NCBI GenBank assembly: GCA_003255025.1
Contig: QANY01003987.1
Span: 623,546-687,545, forward strand
DNA: 64,000 nt
DNA from: Datisca glomerata
Lineage: Eukaryota > Streptophyta > Magnoliopsida > Cucurbitales > Datiscaceae
Direction of reading: 5' to 3'
Shown: positions 12,200-24,526 of the stretch, piece after piece
Layout: each line of letters begins with the position of its first letter
Position numbering within the stretch: the first letter of the stretch is position 1
The notes under the pieces: generated by a model
What the model saw: the letters and a program-made list of their open reading frames with translations, nothing else
What the model was told of the DNA's origin: nothing
Databases searched by the model: none
Program-made: the position numbers and the translations under genes

Positions 12200-13290
12200 C
12201 ACATAGATCATGTTTGCATTAGCATGTGGTGGGAAAGGATGGTCCTCCATGACTTTCATCTCTTCTGTGATTATCTCACATTTCATAAACTTATCATGGA
12301 AGATCCGCCTCAAATTCCTACAATCTTTCATCGCATGGGAGGTGTCTCGGTGGAAACTACAGTATCGGGCTAACTCTCTTTATTCTTTAGTAGGAAAACT
12401 ATCCACCCGATGTCTCAGTATGACCTTATCTTTTACGCACACATCCAGAAGCGTCTCTACCTTGTCCATGGAGTAGGAGAAAGGAAAGCGTCTCTACCTT
12501 GTCAATGGAGCAGGATATGACCTTATCTTTTTCTTCAACAAAAAATTTGGTCATGAAGGTGGAAATCACGCGTGGCCAACTCAAGATTTAACCTGGCGTC
12601 AGATTGGTGTACCACGTGTACGCTCACTCAGTCAACAATTTTGAGAACTCTCTTAGCCTCATGGACTCATCACATCCGTGTGGGCCCAGGTCATTAATGT
12701 ACCGTATGAGTGCTGTCTCACACATCATTCACGTTATACTTATGAAACTTTGAAGGCACATAGCTAGACGGATATGGCCTCATTGCCAACTCAGACGGGT
12801 AAGGGGGATGAAATTCCATTATAGTCTCACTCAAGGTGGCCCTGAGCCTGGTGATGAACGTCACCCTAGTGATGAAAGAGTCAGGGTCAGTACCATCGAC
12901 CGAGATATCATGCATCAGTGTCGTATGTGCGAAGGTCGACAAGAAAGATATTGGTGGGATGATAACATTTGTAGGGTTGCTTGAGTAACCCGCATTCTGG
13001 TTACTGTTTGCTATCCCGGACCTGGATGAGCCTCCAGATTGTGTAGATGGGATGGGCATGTTAGCGTCCATGCGGTTCACCGTGTAGGGTGTGATAACAT
13101 GGACACCAGGTGATTGTGGATGAGGGTTTTGGGCGGCCACGAGGAGAGCGGCCAGCATACCCAAAAGGTTGTGGATCTTGGCATTAGAAGCCTGCAGATC
13201 CCTGATAGCGTTAGGCTGCTCCACCGTTGTCATAGTAGCAGTAGTGACAATAGCAAGGTTGGACCTCTTTCACGAAGTAGTTTCTTCCAA
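12200..13290 (-). pseudogene. gypsy element 1 gag
   Basis: 12718-13233 is open for 171 codons: a Gln/Asn/Pro-rich start, then MEFHPPYPSELAMRPYPSSY. Downstream, in a shifted frame, comes YTWYTNLTPG (near 12600), the core signature of Ty3/gypsy gag ('A..W...L...SI.SW'). Another piece near 12330 (HRDTSHAMKDCRNL) resembles the region next to a zinc knuckle. The duplicated phrase 'ggaaagcgtctctaccttgtc' at about 12450-12510 marks a small local duplication. Confidence 0.75.
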
Positions 13291-13400
13291 GTCTTGGTTC
13301 TTTATCATAGGTTATTATTTTCCATTTCCAGATGGGAAGAAGTTCTAGTGATTCTACCATGTCCGGCCATACTCAATGAAAACGGTAGTAGACAGGTCAC

Positions 13401-13421
13401 TCCCCAATGGAGTCACCAAAA
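13401..13421 (-). other. Primer-binding site of gypsy element 1
   Basis: The minus strand reads TTTTGGTGACTCCATTGGGG, immediately inside the LTR. It closely resembles the TGGCGACTCCnCTGGGGA primer site of Ogre/Tat elements (tRNA-Arg type, from memory). Confidence 0.8.
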
Positions 13422-14065
13422 TGTTTAGTAGTTTTTGAGTGACATGGAAATGAGCGACCTAGTCTAATGAAGCAAGCCTGGAAATGTGGTAATGGTGTGA
13501 CTGAAAGGGTGAAGGACAAGCACCTTAGGCCTACTTCAAGAATGTGACAAATGACTTTACTGATCTAAGGTGAGTGAGAACTCCAAGTGCGTAATATTCT
13601 CTGGTTTCTTGATCTAGGGAAATGATAGAGTAATGATGATGATCCCTAAAATGATACCAAGGACACCCTTATATAGATGAGACCAAGTGGGGACCATGAA
13701 TCTGTCCCTTGTAATGGCATATAAATCATGTAATAAATGTGGGCACACCCATAAAACGTGACCACACTTCACGCTCTCAACTGGCGGTGCCCTCATGGCA
13801 TCGAACAGTCGCATAACCAACTCACAAATGAAAGGTTTGTACTATGCATAACACCCACCCCCAGAGGGGGCTCGACCATGCTACTTTCCTTTCAGCTCCC
13901 TCAAAGGAGGCAAGACCATGCCAACGGCCCTCGACCATACTAGGCTAGCCGCCCTTAGGGCGACAACATTAGCCAGCCATGCTCGGGCTTCCCCGAGGGT
14001 GGTAACACTAGCCAGCTGCCCTCAGGGTTCCCCGAGGGTGGCAATAAAGGGGTACCTCCCCAACA
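13422..14065 (-). repeat. 5' LTR of gypsy element 1
   Basis: On the minus strand it begins TGTTGGGGAGGTACCCC and ends ACTACTAAACA next to the primer site; 644 bp. The U3 part holds degenerate repeats around 'ccccgagggtgg' and 'gctagcc' (13920-14040). The 5 bases beyond it are gaagc (14066-14070); its target-duplication partner would lie left of the window. Confidence 0.78.
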
Positions 14066-16143
14066 GAAGCATTCACACTTTTGACCATTTATATCAAAAT
14101 GAGGTACTTCTAAGGCGCCTAAAGATGTCATACTCTTTAAGGAGATTTTTCTCTCTTGGTATAGAGTAACCTTGTCTTAATCTTATCATACCACAACCCC
14201 TAGATTATTCCCAGGTGAGAAATAGCCTTTGAGCCTTTGGCACTAAGCTCAAATATGGATTACAACATTTATTGTATAATTGATAAATGAGCTCACCTCC
14301 TTTATAAATCTAGAGGTGCCCCTTACAAGTATAGCCATTGAGTACACCACCTTTACATTTAAGGGCGTTCCTTACAAACATATTTACTATTATTCTACAT
14401 CGGTTTCGTCAGGACACACAGGCACCACACAGGTTTGTCTTTAGATGCACGTGTGCATCATGACACGTCATTCGTGATAAGTTAGTTTACTATTTATAGA
14501 TAAATGGTACATGTACTTTTTATGTGGTACTCATACTCGCAGTATTATATGAATAAACCATACAAAATAAGTTGTTTTGCAAAGTTAACTCGCTTTTCTA
14601 ATTTAAAATTTATGACTAAATCACTTCCATCTCTCTCGATTTTCACTCTAAATCAAAGACAATCTCTTATGTGTGTACAGCACATGACTATTTTAACGGG
14701 ATTGAACATGGCAACACACAGAGGTAGTGTTTTTAATTGATGTGAAAGTTAAAGGACATCTTGAAAAGATTTCAATGTCGAGGGGATGTTGTTGATTTGG
14801 AATGGATAATTGAGGGGTGACTAAATTAACCCTGAAGGTCAACATGTTTTTTCCTAGATTACCCTTCCTAACTTAAATACTAGTGTCTTCAACTGATATC
14901 TTTCGATAGGAAATACAATGTAGAACCCATATTAACTGATATCTTTCTGTTATATGAGAGAGGGATATTTCATGGTGGGTACAATGTAGAACCCAACGGT
15001 GTACCCCCGATGAATTACTCATATGAATGACATGTGCGACTATCCTTATTATGGAATACAAAATTCTTAGGGATTGGAGCTTTTGAATAGTATTTACGGA
15101 TTGAGTTTCTCATATATTGTCATGTGAGTGTTTAAATAATGAGTCGAGAAGTTAATAGGATAGACACTCGTAAGTAGCTAAGTAATGAGGATAGAAGTTA
15201 CAAGCTTGAGCAAAAGAGAATGTTTCAAGTCATATGGAATTTAAATGTATGAATATTGATACTGGAAAATGTATGAATATTGATACTGGAAGACCAAAGC
15301 CTTAAATACACTTTAGATCCCTTGCACTTTGTGTTCTCTGCCATATTGTTTTATAAAGTTTAAATTTTATTAATTTAGTCACTTAACTTACATCTATTAA
15401 CAACTAACATCGTTCGTCAACACAGGTCCAGTATGCAAGGTGCAGTCGATTTCTTATTCGAAGAGTAAGAAACCAAAAGTTTTCCCCCAATATCTTAAGC
15501 AACTAATGGGCGTTGATCAATGATTTTAATTGCTAAAGACTTGTAATTACACATGCTTACAGCCGATAAATCCTATAGACTTAAAGTTAACAACTAGATA
15601 AATCGTTATCCTAGCGACCCTGGAAGGGATTTAAACTGGTGATCGTTGGGAGCAGACCTATGATCTAACTAGGTGTGGTATACCTCATAGTTAAGAAAAC
15701 ATAAACTTTAAATTAGCATGAAAAGAGAAAGTGGTCCCTTTTTTTATATAACAAATGAGTATGAGGAGGGTTGACCCCACTACTCGACAGAGAACATTGC
15801 GTTCATCTGTCACCACATTAATATCTCATTCACCGCACATATGTCAAGGCTGAAGCTTGAGAGTAATGGGTGAGCGATGAAAAGTATATATATACAACAT
15901 CTTTAAGACTCAATAAAGAGTTAAAAGTTGGACCTATGTCAAAACATTCGATCTCTTTATCAATTGAACCCATTCTTGAGGTCAAACGTGGTCCTTCATG
16001 AACTATAACCATAACATTTCATCTCTTAGATTAATCACTCTTTATTGTCTATATCTCATAAATACAACAAATCAAACGGTTGAGAGATGAACATAGACAA
16101 GAAAAAATATGAAGAAAATATTAATGAGGTTGAGAGAAAATTG
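14066..16143. other. Spacer between gypsy element 1 and RIBA3
   Basis: AT-rich, with no gene seen. It contains a tandem duplication of about 23 bases ('aatgtatgaatattgatactgg', 15245-15290) and two copies of an 'actgatatctttc...tacaatgtagaaccca' phrase (14893-14994). The part next to 16143 should hold the RIBA3 3' UTR and poly(A) site. Confidence 0.6.
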
Positions 16144-19100
16144 CTACGAAGCATTTGAGGATCCATTCTCAAGTGGGTCTTGAAATTTTTGAACAGTTTG
16201 ATCAATGAAAGCAGACAATGGGCCTTGTCGTAAATCAGAGCCATAAATATGGCCCATTTTGGTACGTTTTGTTTCCAAATACCTTTTGTTTTCTTCTGTA
16301 ATTGGAGTCATCACAGGTACTCTTCCTATCACTGCCAATCCATATCCCTTCAACCCTGTGAACTTTGCTGGGTTGTTTGTCATTAGTCTCATCGTTCGAA
16401 CGCCTAAGTCTCTCAGAATCTGCTTCCACCAATTGAAAAACAAAATGATGTTAATACTTTCGTATAATATATATGTGATAATATATATTTTTGTCAAACG
16501 TTACAAATTCTACAAAAGATATCACTGATTTAAATCAGTGTCAATTTAATTCTCATGATTTTGATGTTATCAACTAAGTCTTTTCTTAAAATTGACTGTA
16601 TTCAAACCCTTTCTTGCTTTTGTTGGATTTAGCCGTTATGCACATGCAGAAAACTAATTGTATATTGCCAGAACAATGATGCACCCCTGGTGCACAGCTG
16701 GTTTTTTGTACGTGTGTATGACTGCAAACTTATCGTAGATGCACATATTGTTTAAATAATATCTCAAACTCAATAATCTAAGGACAAATTTCATAGGATT
16801 AAATTTGACAGTCATGTCATATTCTTATAAGGGCGTAAACTCTGTTTTACCCTATATTTTAACGTATAGAATATGTAGCAACAGATTAAGTGTCATAAAC
16901 AATCAAAGGTCAGGATCCCGCCCGATCCTGTCGGGCCCAATCCCAGCCCAATCCCGAATTTTGGTATTTTTGGTCTCGAATCTGCACTGGTCAAGATTGA
17001 GATTGAGTTTTTTTGGTCGGGCTGGTATTCTTGTCTCGTCCCTGGAGCCCATACTGTGGGTCTCTACGGGACAAGGCCATCCAGTGCCTTGGACTGTTTC
17101 AAGGCCGGCTGTTGGGCCCAACCCTAGTACTGAATCCGTGGGCTTGGACCGGGATGGGGTTTCGGTCGGGACAACCCGGCCCGTTGACAATGTTTACAAA
17201 AAAAATTATATATTTCATTAACGACAAGGGATAATCTAACCTGAGCACCAATGCCATACTCACGAGCATCAACAGCTAAACCAAGCTCAATATTTGCTTG
17301 AACAGTATCATGGCCTTGATCCTGCAAATTATAGGCCTGAAGTTTGTGACCTAACCCAATCCCTCTTCCTTCATGCCCTCTTAAATACACAACCACCCCT
17401 CTCCCTTCTCTCTCTATTATCTCCATTGCTAAGTCCAACTGATTCCCACAATCACACCTTTCTGATCCAAATATGTCTCCTGTTAAGCACTCTGAATGTA
17501 CTCTTACCATCACATCTTCTCCATCCCCCATCTCTCCCTATCCATTTCGCCAACCGAAAAACCAATATTATTTACCAGAATCATTTATTTTCTTACAGAA
17601 TCATAAAACAGATCATAATGTATATTTACCTTTACTACAGCTACATGTTCTGTCCCATCTAGCTTTGAGCGATAGCAGTAGGCTTGGAACAGACCCCATT
17701 TCATCGGCAGCCTAGAAACCGCGATTCGTTCTACCAATCTCTCCCGCTTTCGCCGGTATCTTCATGGACAGCATTGATCATATGTAAGCAGGCATCAAAA
17801 GAGCTAATTACAATACTTGATCAAACTAACAATTCTATCAAGAAGAAGCCACTGAGGTCTTATTATGCTTTAAAAATATGTCTTTCTCTCTACTTTAATA
17901 TAGCCTAAGTTTAGTTTATCCATTTTACTCTCTTTTATCTTCTCACTATTTAAGAAACTACCCAAAGACGGGTCGGGAAAGTGTCACAACGTGTCGAAAC
18001 ACACGTGTGAGAACATGTCGCTAGCTAGCTGCAGACCGACACTCTCTCCATTTGGACGCATTAGTGCTTTATAGGTTCTACACATTACATTTCTACATTT
18101 AAGCCTTAAAAATATTTACCTGATCAAGTCAGTAATGGAGACAATAGGGATGTTGTGTTGTAGTGCCAAGTTTCTTAAACTTGGTAAAGGGGCCATGGAG
18201 CCATCATCTGCATCAATAATAGTTGAAAGAACAGAAACCGGCCGTAAACCGGCCAGGGAAACAAGATCAACTGAAGCCTCAGTGTGAGCAGCTTTTCTGA
18301 GAACTCCACCGTTTCTGTATTTCAAAGGAAACACATGTCCTGGCCTTCTAAAATCTTCCGGTTTAGACTCCAGAGATGATAGTGCAAGAACTGTCTTTGC
18401 CCTGTCTGAAGCTGATACTCCAGTTGAAGTTCCTATTTTTGCATCCTTTGCAAAGAAAACAAGAACCGTTAAATGCCTAACAGTATTAACCTGTCAAATG
18501 TTTCAATTCTGACTTGTTTTTTATTAGGCTACAAATGTGAAAACATACTTGTATTTGGCTACATACCCTGTAGAATTTTTTAGCTACTTTAGTTAATACG
18601 CTATAAACATATAACTAGGATCATAATGTCAAAATTCATGAGTTTTGAAGATTTTTTTAATTTAGAAAAACAATTTTATACACTTTCATAAAACTGTTTA
18701 CTTGAAAATTGAGCGCTTATGAACACATGCTAAACTAATCCTATCCCCCCAAAGAAAAAGAAACTAATAACCCAAAAATTAATTTCTAATGCATGGCATG
18801 TAATTTTAATAAACAGAAATTAATAAAGAAGATAGAAAAAATGTTTAATAACATAAAAAATAGATAAAATTTTATATAACAGGAAGGCTCAAGCTATTTT
18901 TTAAAGTAAAGGTTTAAAATTTTCTGTAGGTGGTGTAATTGGCTAATTGCACACAATCAAGTGGAAGAGGTCGTTTTTGCAAAATATTTTTCAAAAAGAT
19001 CATATTTGAAATTTAGACAAATTAAAGAAAGATTCAAGGCCATACCACAGTGATAGTGAAAGTTGGGGCAGAAGAAGAGTCTTCAATTTCAGTAAAAGGT

Positions 19101-20920
19101 GACATTAGAGGAAGCTTCAGTCTTTCAAGATCCTCTTCTTTCATGGCAACTGATATAATTCCTGAGCCATGTTTAACCATAAATGCCATTTCACTTTGAC
19201 TTGTTAGAGATGCTGCCATCATTAGGTTTCCTTCAACTTCCTCATTTTCATCATCCACGACTATTACAAACTATAAAGATGCTAATGTTTGTTATCAACA
19301 TCTTCCAATTTCAGAACCGGAAAAAACTCGAGAGTACATGAATACATGTAATTCATAATCGTTAAACTCCTGATTTTTACTCGTAGTATCATCAAAGTTT
19401 ACGATTCAACCTAAATCTGCTATTCGAATTATTGACAGAATTTATACCAAATCTAGGTATAGGTAGAAACTCATTCTATAATTTCTTTTAATTACCTCTC
19501 TTATCAGAAAACGTCCCTCAACTAAAGGAATTGTATAGTACGAGAAAACATAAAAACTGATTCATTAAAGAAAAGATATGTACGACCTTCTCCACCTGCT
19601 ATCAACAGCCTTTTTTCAGAATCTGATTAAAAAGGTTGATCACTCTTTGTTTACACTAACCTCACTTTGTAGCTTGTCTTGACTACATGTACAACGCTTA
19701 TTGTTTTAATAATTACATAAAACTTCATCGACCTTAGTGAAAGGTAAAAAAACTCCTCTCTAGTTTTTATAATTACACATAGACCATTCTTCCTTAGTGA
19801 AATGTCAAAAGAGCTCTTAACCATTATACGATATAAGCAAATCAAATCGGGAATATGAAAAATAAAAATAACTTATCGATATGAATTTCTAAAGAAAAGA
19901 AAATGCAGGTTGTGAATATATTTTAGAAAAAAAATGTATGAACTTATTTGTAGGTAAAATTAAACTAGTAAGTGTCTTATTTGTAGGTAAAATTAAACTA
20001 GTAAGTGTGTGTAATTAAAACAAACTACAACAAAAATTTGTGTAATTGACCAATTTTTATTGGTAGGATCTCAATATAAGTAGTGGAATCATACTGCAAA
20101 ATCAGCGGGATTTTGAGATCCTATTATCTCATCCATCATAAGACATATAAAATCCCTTTAGTTGAAAATAATGTAGTTTCCGTTTTATATATGCGATTGT
20201 TTAGTTGTCATTTGATTATCTACATACTACACATCACAATATGGAAAATAGTAAATTGATAATTTATTCTATAAATCATATTCAACTTTTTTAAAATATA
20301 GTCTCAGAAACTAGTGTATTTCACTCTATCACTACAATCTTATTCACAAGACTCTTCACGATCGTCGGTGACTATTATAGCAAAAATCCAACAAACCTTT
20401 CCTTGGCGTAACGCATTGAGTGCTTGCTCAATGGAAGAGTAACCATCAGACGGACAATCAGGATCACCCTCAGCATCACTAACGAAAAAATCAATGGTTT
20501 CTGGTGTGATTTCAGCGCTCAATGTGCCAAAAGATGTTGTATTTGACTCACCCATTGAAGACCCATTTTCATTCTCCTTCAAAATGCTATCATCCAATTC
20601 AAATATACCATTATCTCCATCTCCATTTCCATCCCCACTTACCCCGATTGCCCAACAAGCAACACTCAACCTCTGGCTCTGTTCCTTGCACAAACCAATC
20701 CTTATTATATGAGGAGCCACTGAAACTTGATGAAAACTGCAGCAAAAACATCAGCCAAGTTCAATATGGAGATAGTATTACTATCTTGCTAGAGAGAGAA
20801 GAAGGTGGGATAGAGAGAGAGAGAGAGAGAGAATGCTTTGAATTGGGTTGAATCTTACCTTGAGCTTGTGAAGATTTTGTTGGGAGGAAACAGGAGATGA
20901 GAAATAAATGCAGAGTCCAT
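16144..20920 (-). CDS. RIBA3: RIBA3-type bifunctional-fold riboflavin protein (GTP cyclohydrolase II; DHBP-synthase domain probably inactive)
   Basis: Seven coding exons (minus): 20920-20859, 20736-20397, 19270-19046, 18445-18120, 17759-17630, 17537-17241, 16419-16144. All introns are GT-AG and the sum is 1656 nt (551 aa plus stop). The Ser-rich start ([15 protein letters not shown]) looks like a plastid transit peptide. The DHBP-synthase domain (about 120-345) keeps [11 protein letters not shown] and HTEASVDL, but the acidic loop is [10 protein letters not shown] (140-149) where active enzymes have DDEDRENEGD. The GTP cyclohydrolase II domain (about 360-530) keeps the zinc cysteines (Cys378, Cys389, Cys391 in SEC..RCDCG) and [10 protein letters not shown] (414-423). 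In Arabidopsis, RIBA3 is the paralogue reported to keep cyclohydrolase but not DHBP-synthase activity; wording such as PTFTITVDAK and the loop change point to that paralogue. It would open imidazole-ring GTP in the first step of plastid riboflavin synthesis. Confidence 0.93.
16890..17205. mobile_element. GC-rich insertion in RIBA3 intron 6, possible hAT-type non-autonomous element
   Basis: Inside the last intron (17240-16420). It is far richer in G and C than its surroundings and carries repeated cgggccc / ggcccaa / cccgacc motifs on both strands, inverted between its two halves ('gcccgatcctgtcgggcc' at the left, 'gtcgggacaacccggccc' at the right). Subterminal CGGGCC-type repeats are typical of Ac/hAT elements in plants. 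I could not define terminal inverted repeats or an 8-bp target duplication. Confidence 0.35.
19943..20008. repeat. Perfect 33-bp tandem duplication in RIBA3 intron 2
   Basis: Two head-to-tail copies of a 33-base unit starting cttatttgtaggtaaaatta (19943-19975 and 19976-20008) with no difference, so a recent duplication or an assembly effect. Confidence 0.85.
20811..20832. repeat. (GA)n microsatellite in RIBA3 intron 1
   Basis: About 11 GA units. On the gene strand it is a CT run lying between the first and second coding exons. Confidence 0.9.
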
Positions 20921-22425
20921 GGAAGTTTGAACAATTTTTTCTTTTCTCTATCTGTGATTTTTGGTTACAAGGATTGAAACTTGGCAACTGCGCAGAGGAT
21001 AGAAAATGACAGACAGCCTCCAGTTATTGATGATATATAATTTTAATCGTTATCTGAAATACTGAAAAAAAAATATTGGGGTGCACGGAATTTTTGAAAC
21101 CACATGCTATCCATCCATCACCTTTCTTTGACAGAATTTACCATATGCTATGTTTCTTACTGAGAAGCTATCTCACAAATTTTGGAGAGAAATTGCCTCA
21201 GAAGTATTATTTAGAGCGAAAAAATAAAATTAAAACCTTTGACTTTCTTTAACGGAATCAAACTTTTTATTAGAGGAGAAGACTGATATGTTCATGAACT
21301 AGATCTTGGTCTAATAAAAAATTACTGTTAGACGTTAGTCTAATAATCTAGCGTTAAATTATACTCACTATAACATGTTCTAGTGATCACGAATTTTTGA
21401 CCCAAAATTTTTAAACTAAACGGGTAACTTAGTCTTTCTCCTAAAACAATGATTGAGTTTCGTTAAAATTTTAAACTAAAAGGACAACTTAGTATTTCCC
21501 CTAAAATTAGTATTTTCTTTTACAATGCGCTCTTTATAAAAATTCCTCAATTTCACAAGGACAAAATAATTTTTTTTTATTTTTTTTTATAATTATAGGT
21601 GTTTGAGACTTGTACACTTTACTCGTTCCACAGAACTTATGCGCAGTACAATAATAAGTTTTCTGAATCAACGTAAGTTTTTCTATACGAGTCAGAATAA
21701 ATCATTGATTTTAACACCATAGCAATGATCCCATAGAATTGTTTGCATCCAAAAAGATTCAAACACAAGACTTATAAGGCAACAAACCTCTAATTTCAAG
21801 GCCTCCACCACGCATACAAACGGGGTTTTAGGCAAATGTACAATTTAAATATGTTGTTAAATAGCCGGTAACAATAATAATTAGAAAAATAACCGTTTTA
21901 AAAAAAGTCAACAACATTCTAAACTATATTTACTATAATACTCCATCGACTACATTTATTTAGTTCTCATTTATCCTAACTAATATCTAAACTAAATGAT
22001 TATTCAATTTTGGATTGTAGGAAATATTTATTCATTTAAGTTACTTAAAATTTAAAAGATTAGATTATTATCTTTAATTATAAATAATAAATATTTTAAT
22101 TATTTTCATATACCTATTTAATTATAACTAATAAATTTTTACTATTACTTCTATAGAAACAGTAAGATTGCATATTTCTGAATATTAATGTACATAAAAT
22201 TTAGAAGATTAAATTTTTACTATTACTTCTACTAAATATTATTGTTAATAATTATTTTATCATTGTTTAATATAATTTATGTAAATAACTATTACTAGAG
22301 TAATGATGAATTTTTTTTATAAATTTACTACAATAATTATTATATATTCGTAAGTAGTTATAACTATCTTTATGTAAATAATTATTGTAATCTATATAAA
22401 TATGTATATATATATATATATATAT
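20921..22425. other. RIBA3 upstream region and AT-rich spacer
   Basis: No further gene seen. Two ~43-base direct repeats (21403-21446 and 21464-21506: 'ttaaactaaa.gg.(t/c)aacttagt.tttc.cctaaaa') lie 60 bases apart. A segment at 21087-21168 recurs at 23734-23814. The stretch after 21900 becomes very AT-rich and ends in a (TA)n run at the sequence gap. Confidence 0.65.
21031..21040 (-). promoter_or_regulatory. Candidate TATA box of RIBA3
   Basis: The gene strand reads TTATATATCA about 115 bases before the ATG at 20920, giving a 5' UTR of roughly 80 bases if the usual 30-base spacing holds. No experimental support. Confidence 0.45.
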
Positions 22426-23003
22426 NNNNNNNNNNNNNNNNNNNNNNNNNNNNNNNNNNNNNNNNNNNNNNNNNNNNNNNNNNNNNNNNNNNNNNNNNNN
22501 NNNNNNNNNNNNNNNNNNNNNNNNNNNNNNNNNNNNNNNNNNNNNNNNNNNNNNNNNNNNNNNNNNNNNNNNNNNNNNNNNNNNNNNNNNNNNNNNNNNN
22601 NNNNNNNNNNNNNNNNNNNNNNNNNNNNNNNNNNNNNNNNNNNNNNNNNNNNNNNNNNNNNNNNNNNNNNNNNNNNNNNNNNNNNNNNNNNNNNNNNNNN
22701 NNNNNNNNNNNNNNNNNNNNNNNNNNNNNNNNNNNNNNNNNNNNNNNNNNNNNNNNNNNNNNNNNNNNNNNNNNNNNNNNNNNNNNNNNNNNNNNNNNNN
22801 NNNNNNNNNNNNNNNNNNNNNNNNNNNNNNNNNNNNNNNNNNNNNNNNNNNNNNNNNNNNNNNNNNNNNNNNNNNNNNNNNNNNNNNNNNNNNNNNNNNN
22901 NNNNNNNNNNNNNNNNNNNNNNNNNNNNNNNNNNNNNNNNNNNNNNNNNNNNNNNNNNNNNNNNNNNNNNNNNNNNNNNNNNNNNNNNNNNNNNNNNNNN
23001 NNN
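22426..23003. other. Assembly gap (578 N)
   Basis: Run of N bordered by (TA)n on the left and atgtatatatat on the right, so the missing sequence is probably an AT microsatellite or a TA-rich element. Any open frame across it is meaningless. Confidence 0.97.
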
Positions 23004-24526
23004 ATGTATATATATTTTTTTGTCTTACCAATTTTCGGTATTATTAGTCTCACAATTTAGTTTTGTTTAGATAAGAAAATCTAAATTTTTTTTAAAATTT
23101 GATAAAAAACTATTGGGTTGAATTTTTAAAAATTTAAAGATTAATTATAGATGATACATGATCATTTTTAACTATTTATTTAATATATAATATATATATT
23201 AATATTGTCTCACATAAGGGTGAAGTGAAAAATAAAGTTATAACTATTAACTTAATTATTTTTTAAAATGACTAAAAAACTATAACAACACATTATTAGA
23301 ATGGTTAAATGCTACAGTTTCTTGGTACTAACCCAAAACTTGGCCATCGGATTTTTCTTTCATTGGACTGGGATTGATCACGATACTATCAGGAGCAAAA
23401 CTGTAGAAGGGATTGTAGGACGACCCGGGACATAGGTCGAGAAAGTTCTATATTCACAATGAATAACTATATTGTCACCCTTCTTGCTTCACATATTAAC
23501 GATATGAAATCCAGTTATATACTATCGGGTCTGGAGAACCCGAAACCAGATGTCTGCAACACTAAAAAACTGTCACCTAAGAAATGAGACAATGGAGCTT
23601 CAAGCCCTATGAGTGAGAAACCAGCATAATGTTTGCTCTGAAATCTTGCATATAGTCTCATTTCTCACTTCTCAGAACAAGCATGATACTCATGGCAACT
23701 AAAACAACAAACAAACAAAAAGTTTGTTTAAGTACGCAAAATTTTTAACCGCATGCTATCCATCCCCACCAGTTTAACAGAAATCAGCATGCCGTGTTTC
23801 TTAATGAGAAGCTCTGAAGATTTCGCTTGCATGCTACCTTACAACTTTTGTAAGGTATAATAATGAATAATTAATGGATTAATGGGGCAAATTCATAGTA
23901 GTTAATTCGGTTTGAAAAGTTCATATCTTTACAACAAATAACTTACGATAGGCCGACACTTCTTGCTTAACATAAAATATATGAAATTCCGTTATATATT
24001 ATTGAGTCTGGAGAACCCGAAAACAGACATCGGTCACACAAAGAGAAAAATGTAACCTAAGAAATGAGATAATAAACCTTTCAAGTCCTATGAGTGAGAA
24101 TCCAGCATAATGTTTCATTTAAACAAATGGATTTTCTTTTGTTAGTAACGTAAAATAGTACATAGACGGTCATATAGTAAAGCAAAAATAAGCTATCACC
24201 TAAACAAAAGTATTTAGTTATCTATTGATAATTGCTATTCGAGACTATAAGAGAACTACTCATTACCATAATGGGCTTCCTCCGGCATCCCTTTCTTTGT
24301 CCACGGCAAATAACTTCAATTGAAATACTTGTGAATGTATTTTTCTCTCTTCAGGCCATACTATTTTGCCTCTTCCATTCAAAAGTAACAAAAAAGAGAA
24401 ACAAGGACCGCTTCGGCTTCATGATATCCTTGCATTCAGGACAGACATTGCCTTTTCAGAATTAGAATTCTCAGAGAAGTAGATGGTGATTGACAAAGGA
24501 AGATAATATACACAAATGGAAAAATC
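23004..24526. other. Spacer between the sequence gap and NDX
   Basis: No gene seen. A ~185-bp direct repeat (23450-23634 and about 23925-24115) shares 'tctggagaacccgaaa', 'cctaagaaatgaga' and 'ccagcataatgttt'. 23734-23814 is a diverged copy of 21087-21168 upstream of RIBA3. The end adjoining 24527 should be the NDX 3' UTR. Confidence 0.7.

Larger units (their letters stand above)
1..14065 (-). mobile_element. Ty3/gypsy LTR retrotransposon, Tat-like, decayed, left end outside window
   Basis: Read on the minus strand from the right: 5' LTR (13422-14065), primer-binding site (13401-13421), gag, protease, reverse transcriptase, RNase H, a second RNase H, integrase, then a non-coding stretch and an opposite-strand ORF remnant. 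A second RNase H after the normal one plus an antisense extra ORF is the known layout of the Tat group of plant Ty3/gypsy elements. A copia element (1904-7814) has split the 3' end of the integrase. Stops and frameshifts occur in every domain, so it is not autonomous. The 3' LTR should lie left of base 1. Confidence 0.85.

Noticed and set aside
14455..14480. Near-palindrome with CACGTG (gatgcacgtgtgcatc)
   Set aside because: The symmetry is imperfect at the centre, and no gene lies near enough on either side to support an operator or promoter role.
22267..23070. Three long open frames of 220-254 codons
   Set aside because: They run through the block of N; almost all residues are undetermined, so this is an artefact.
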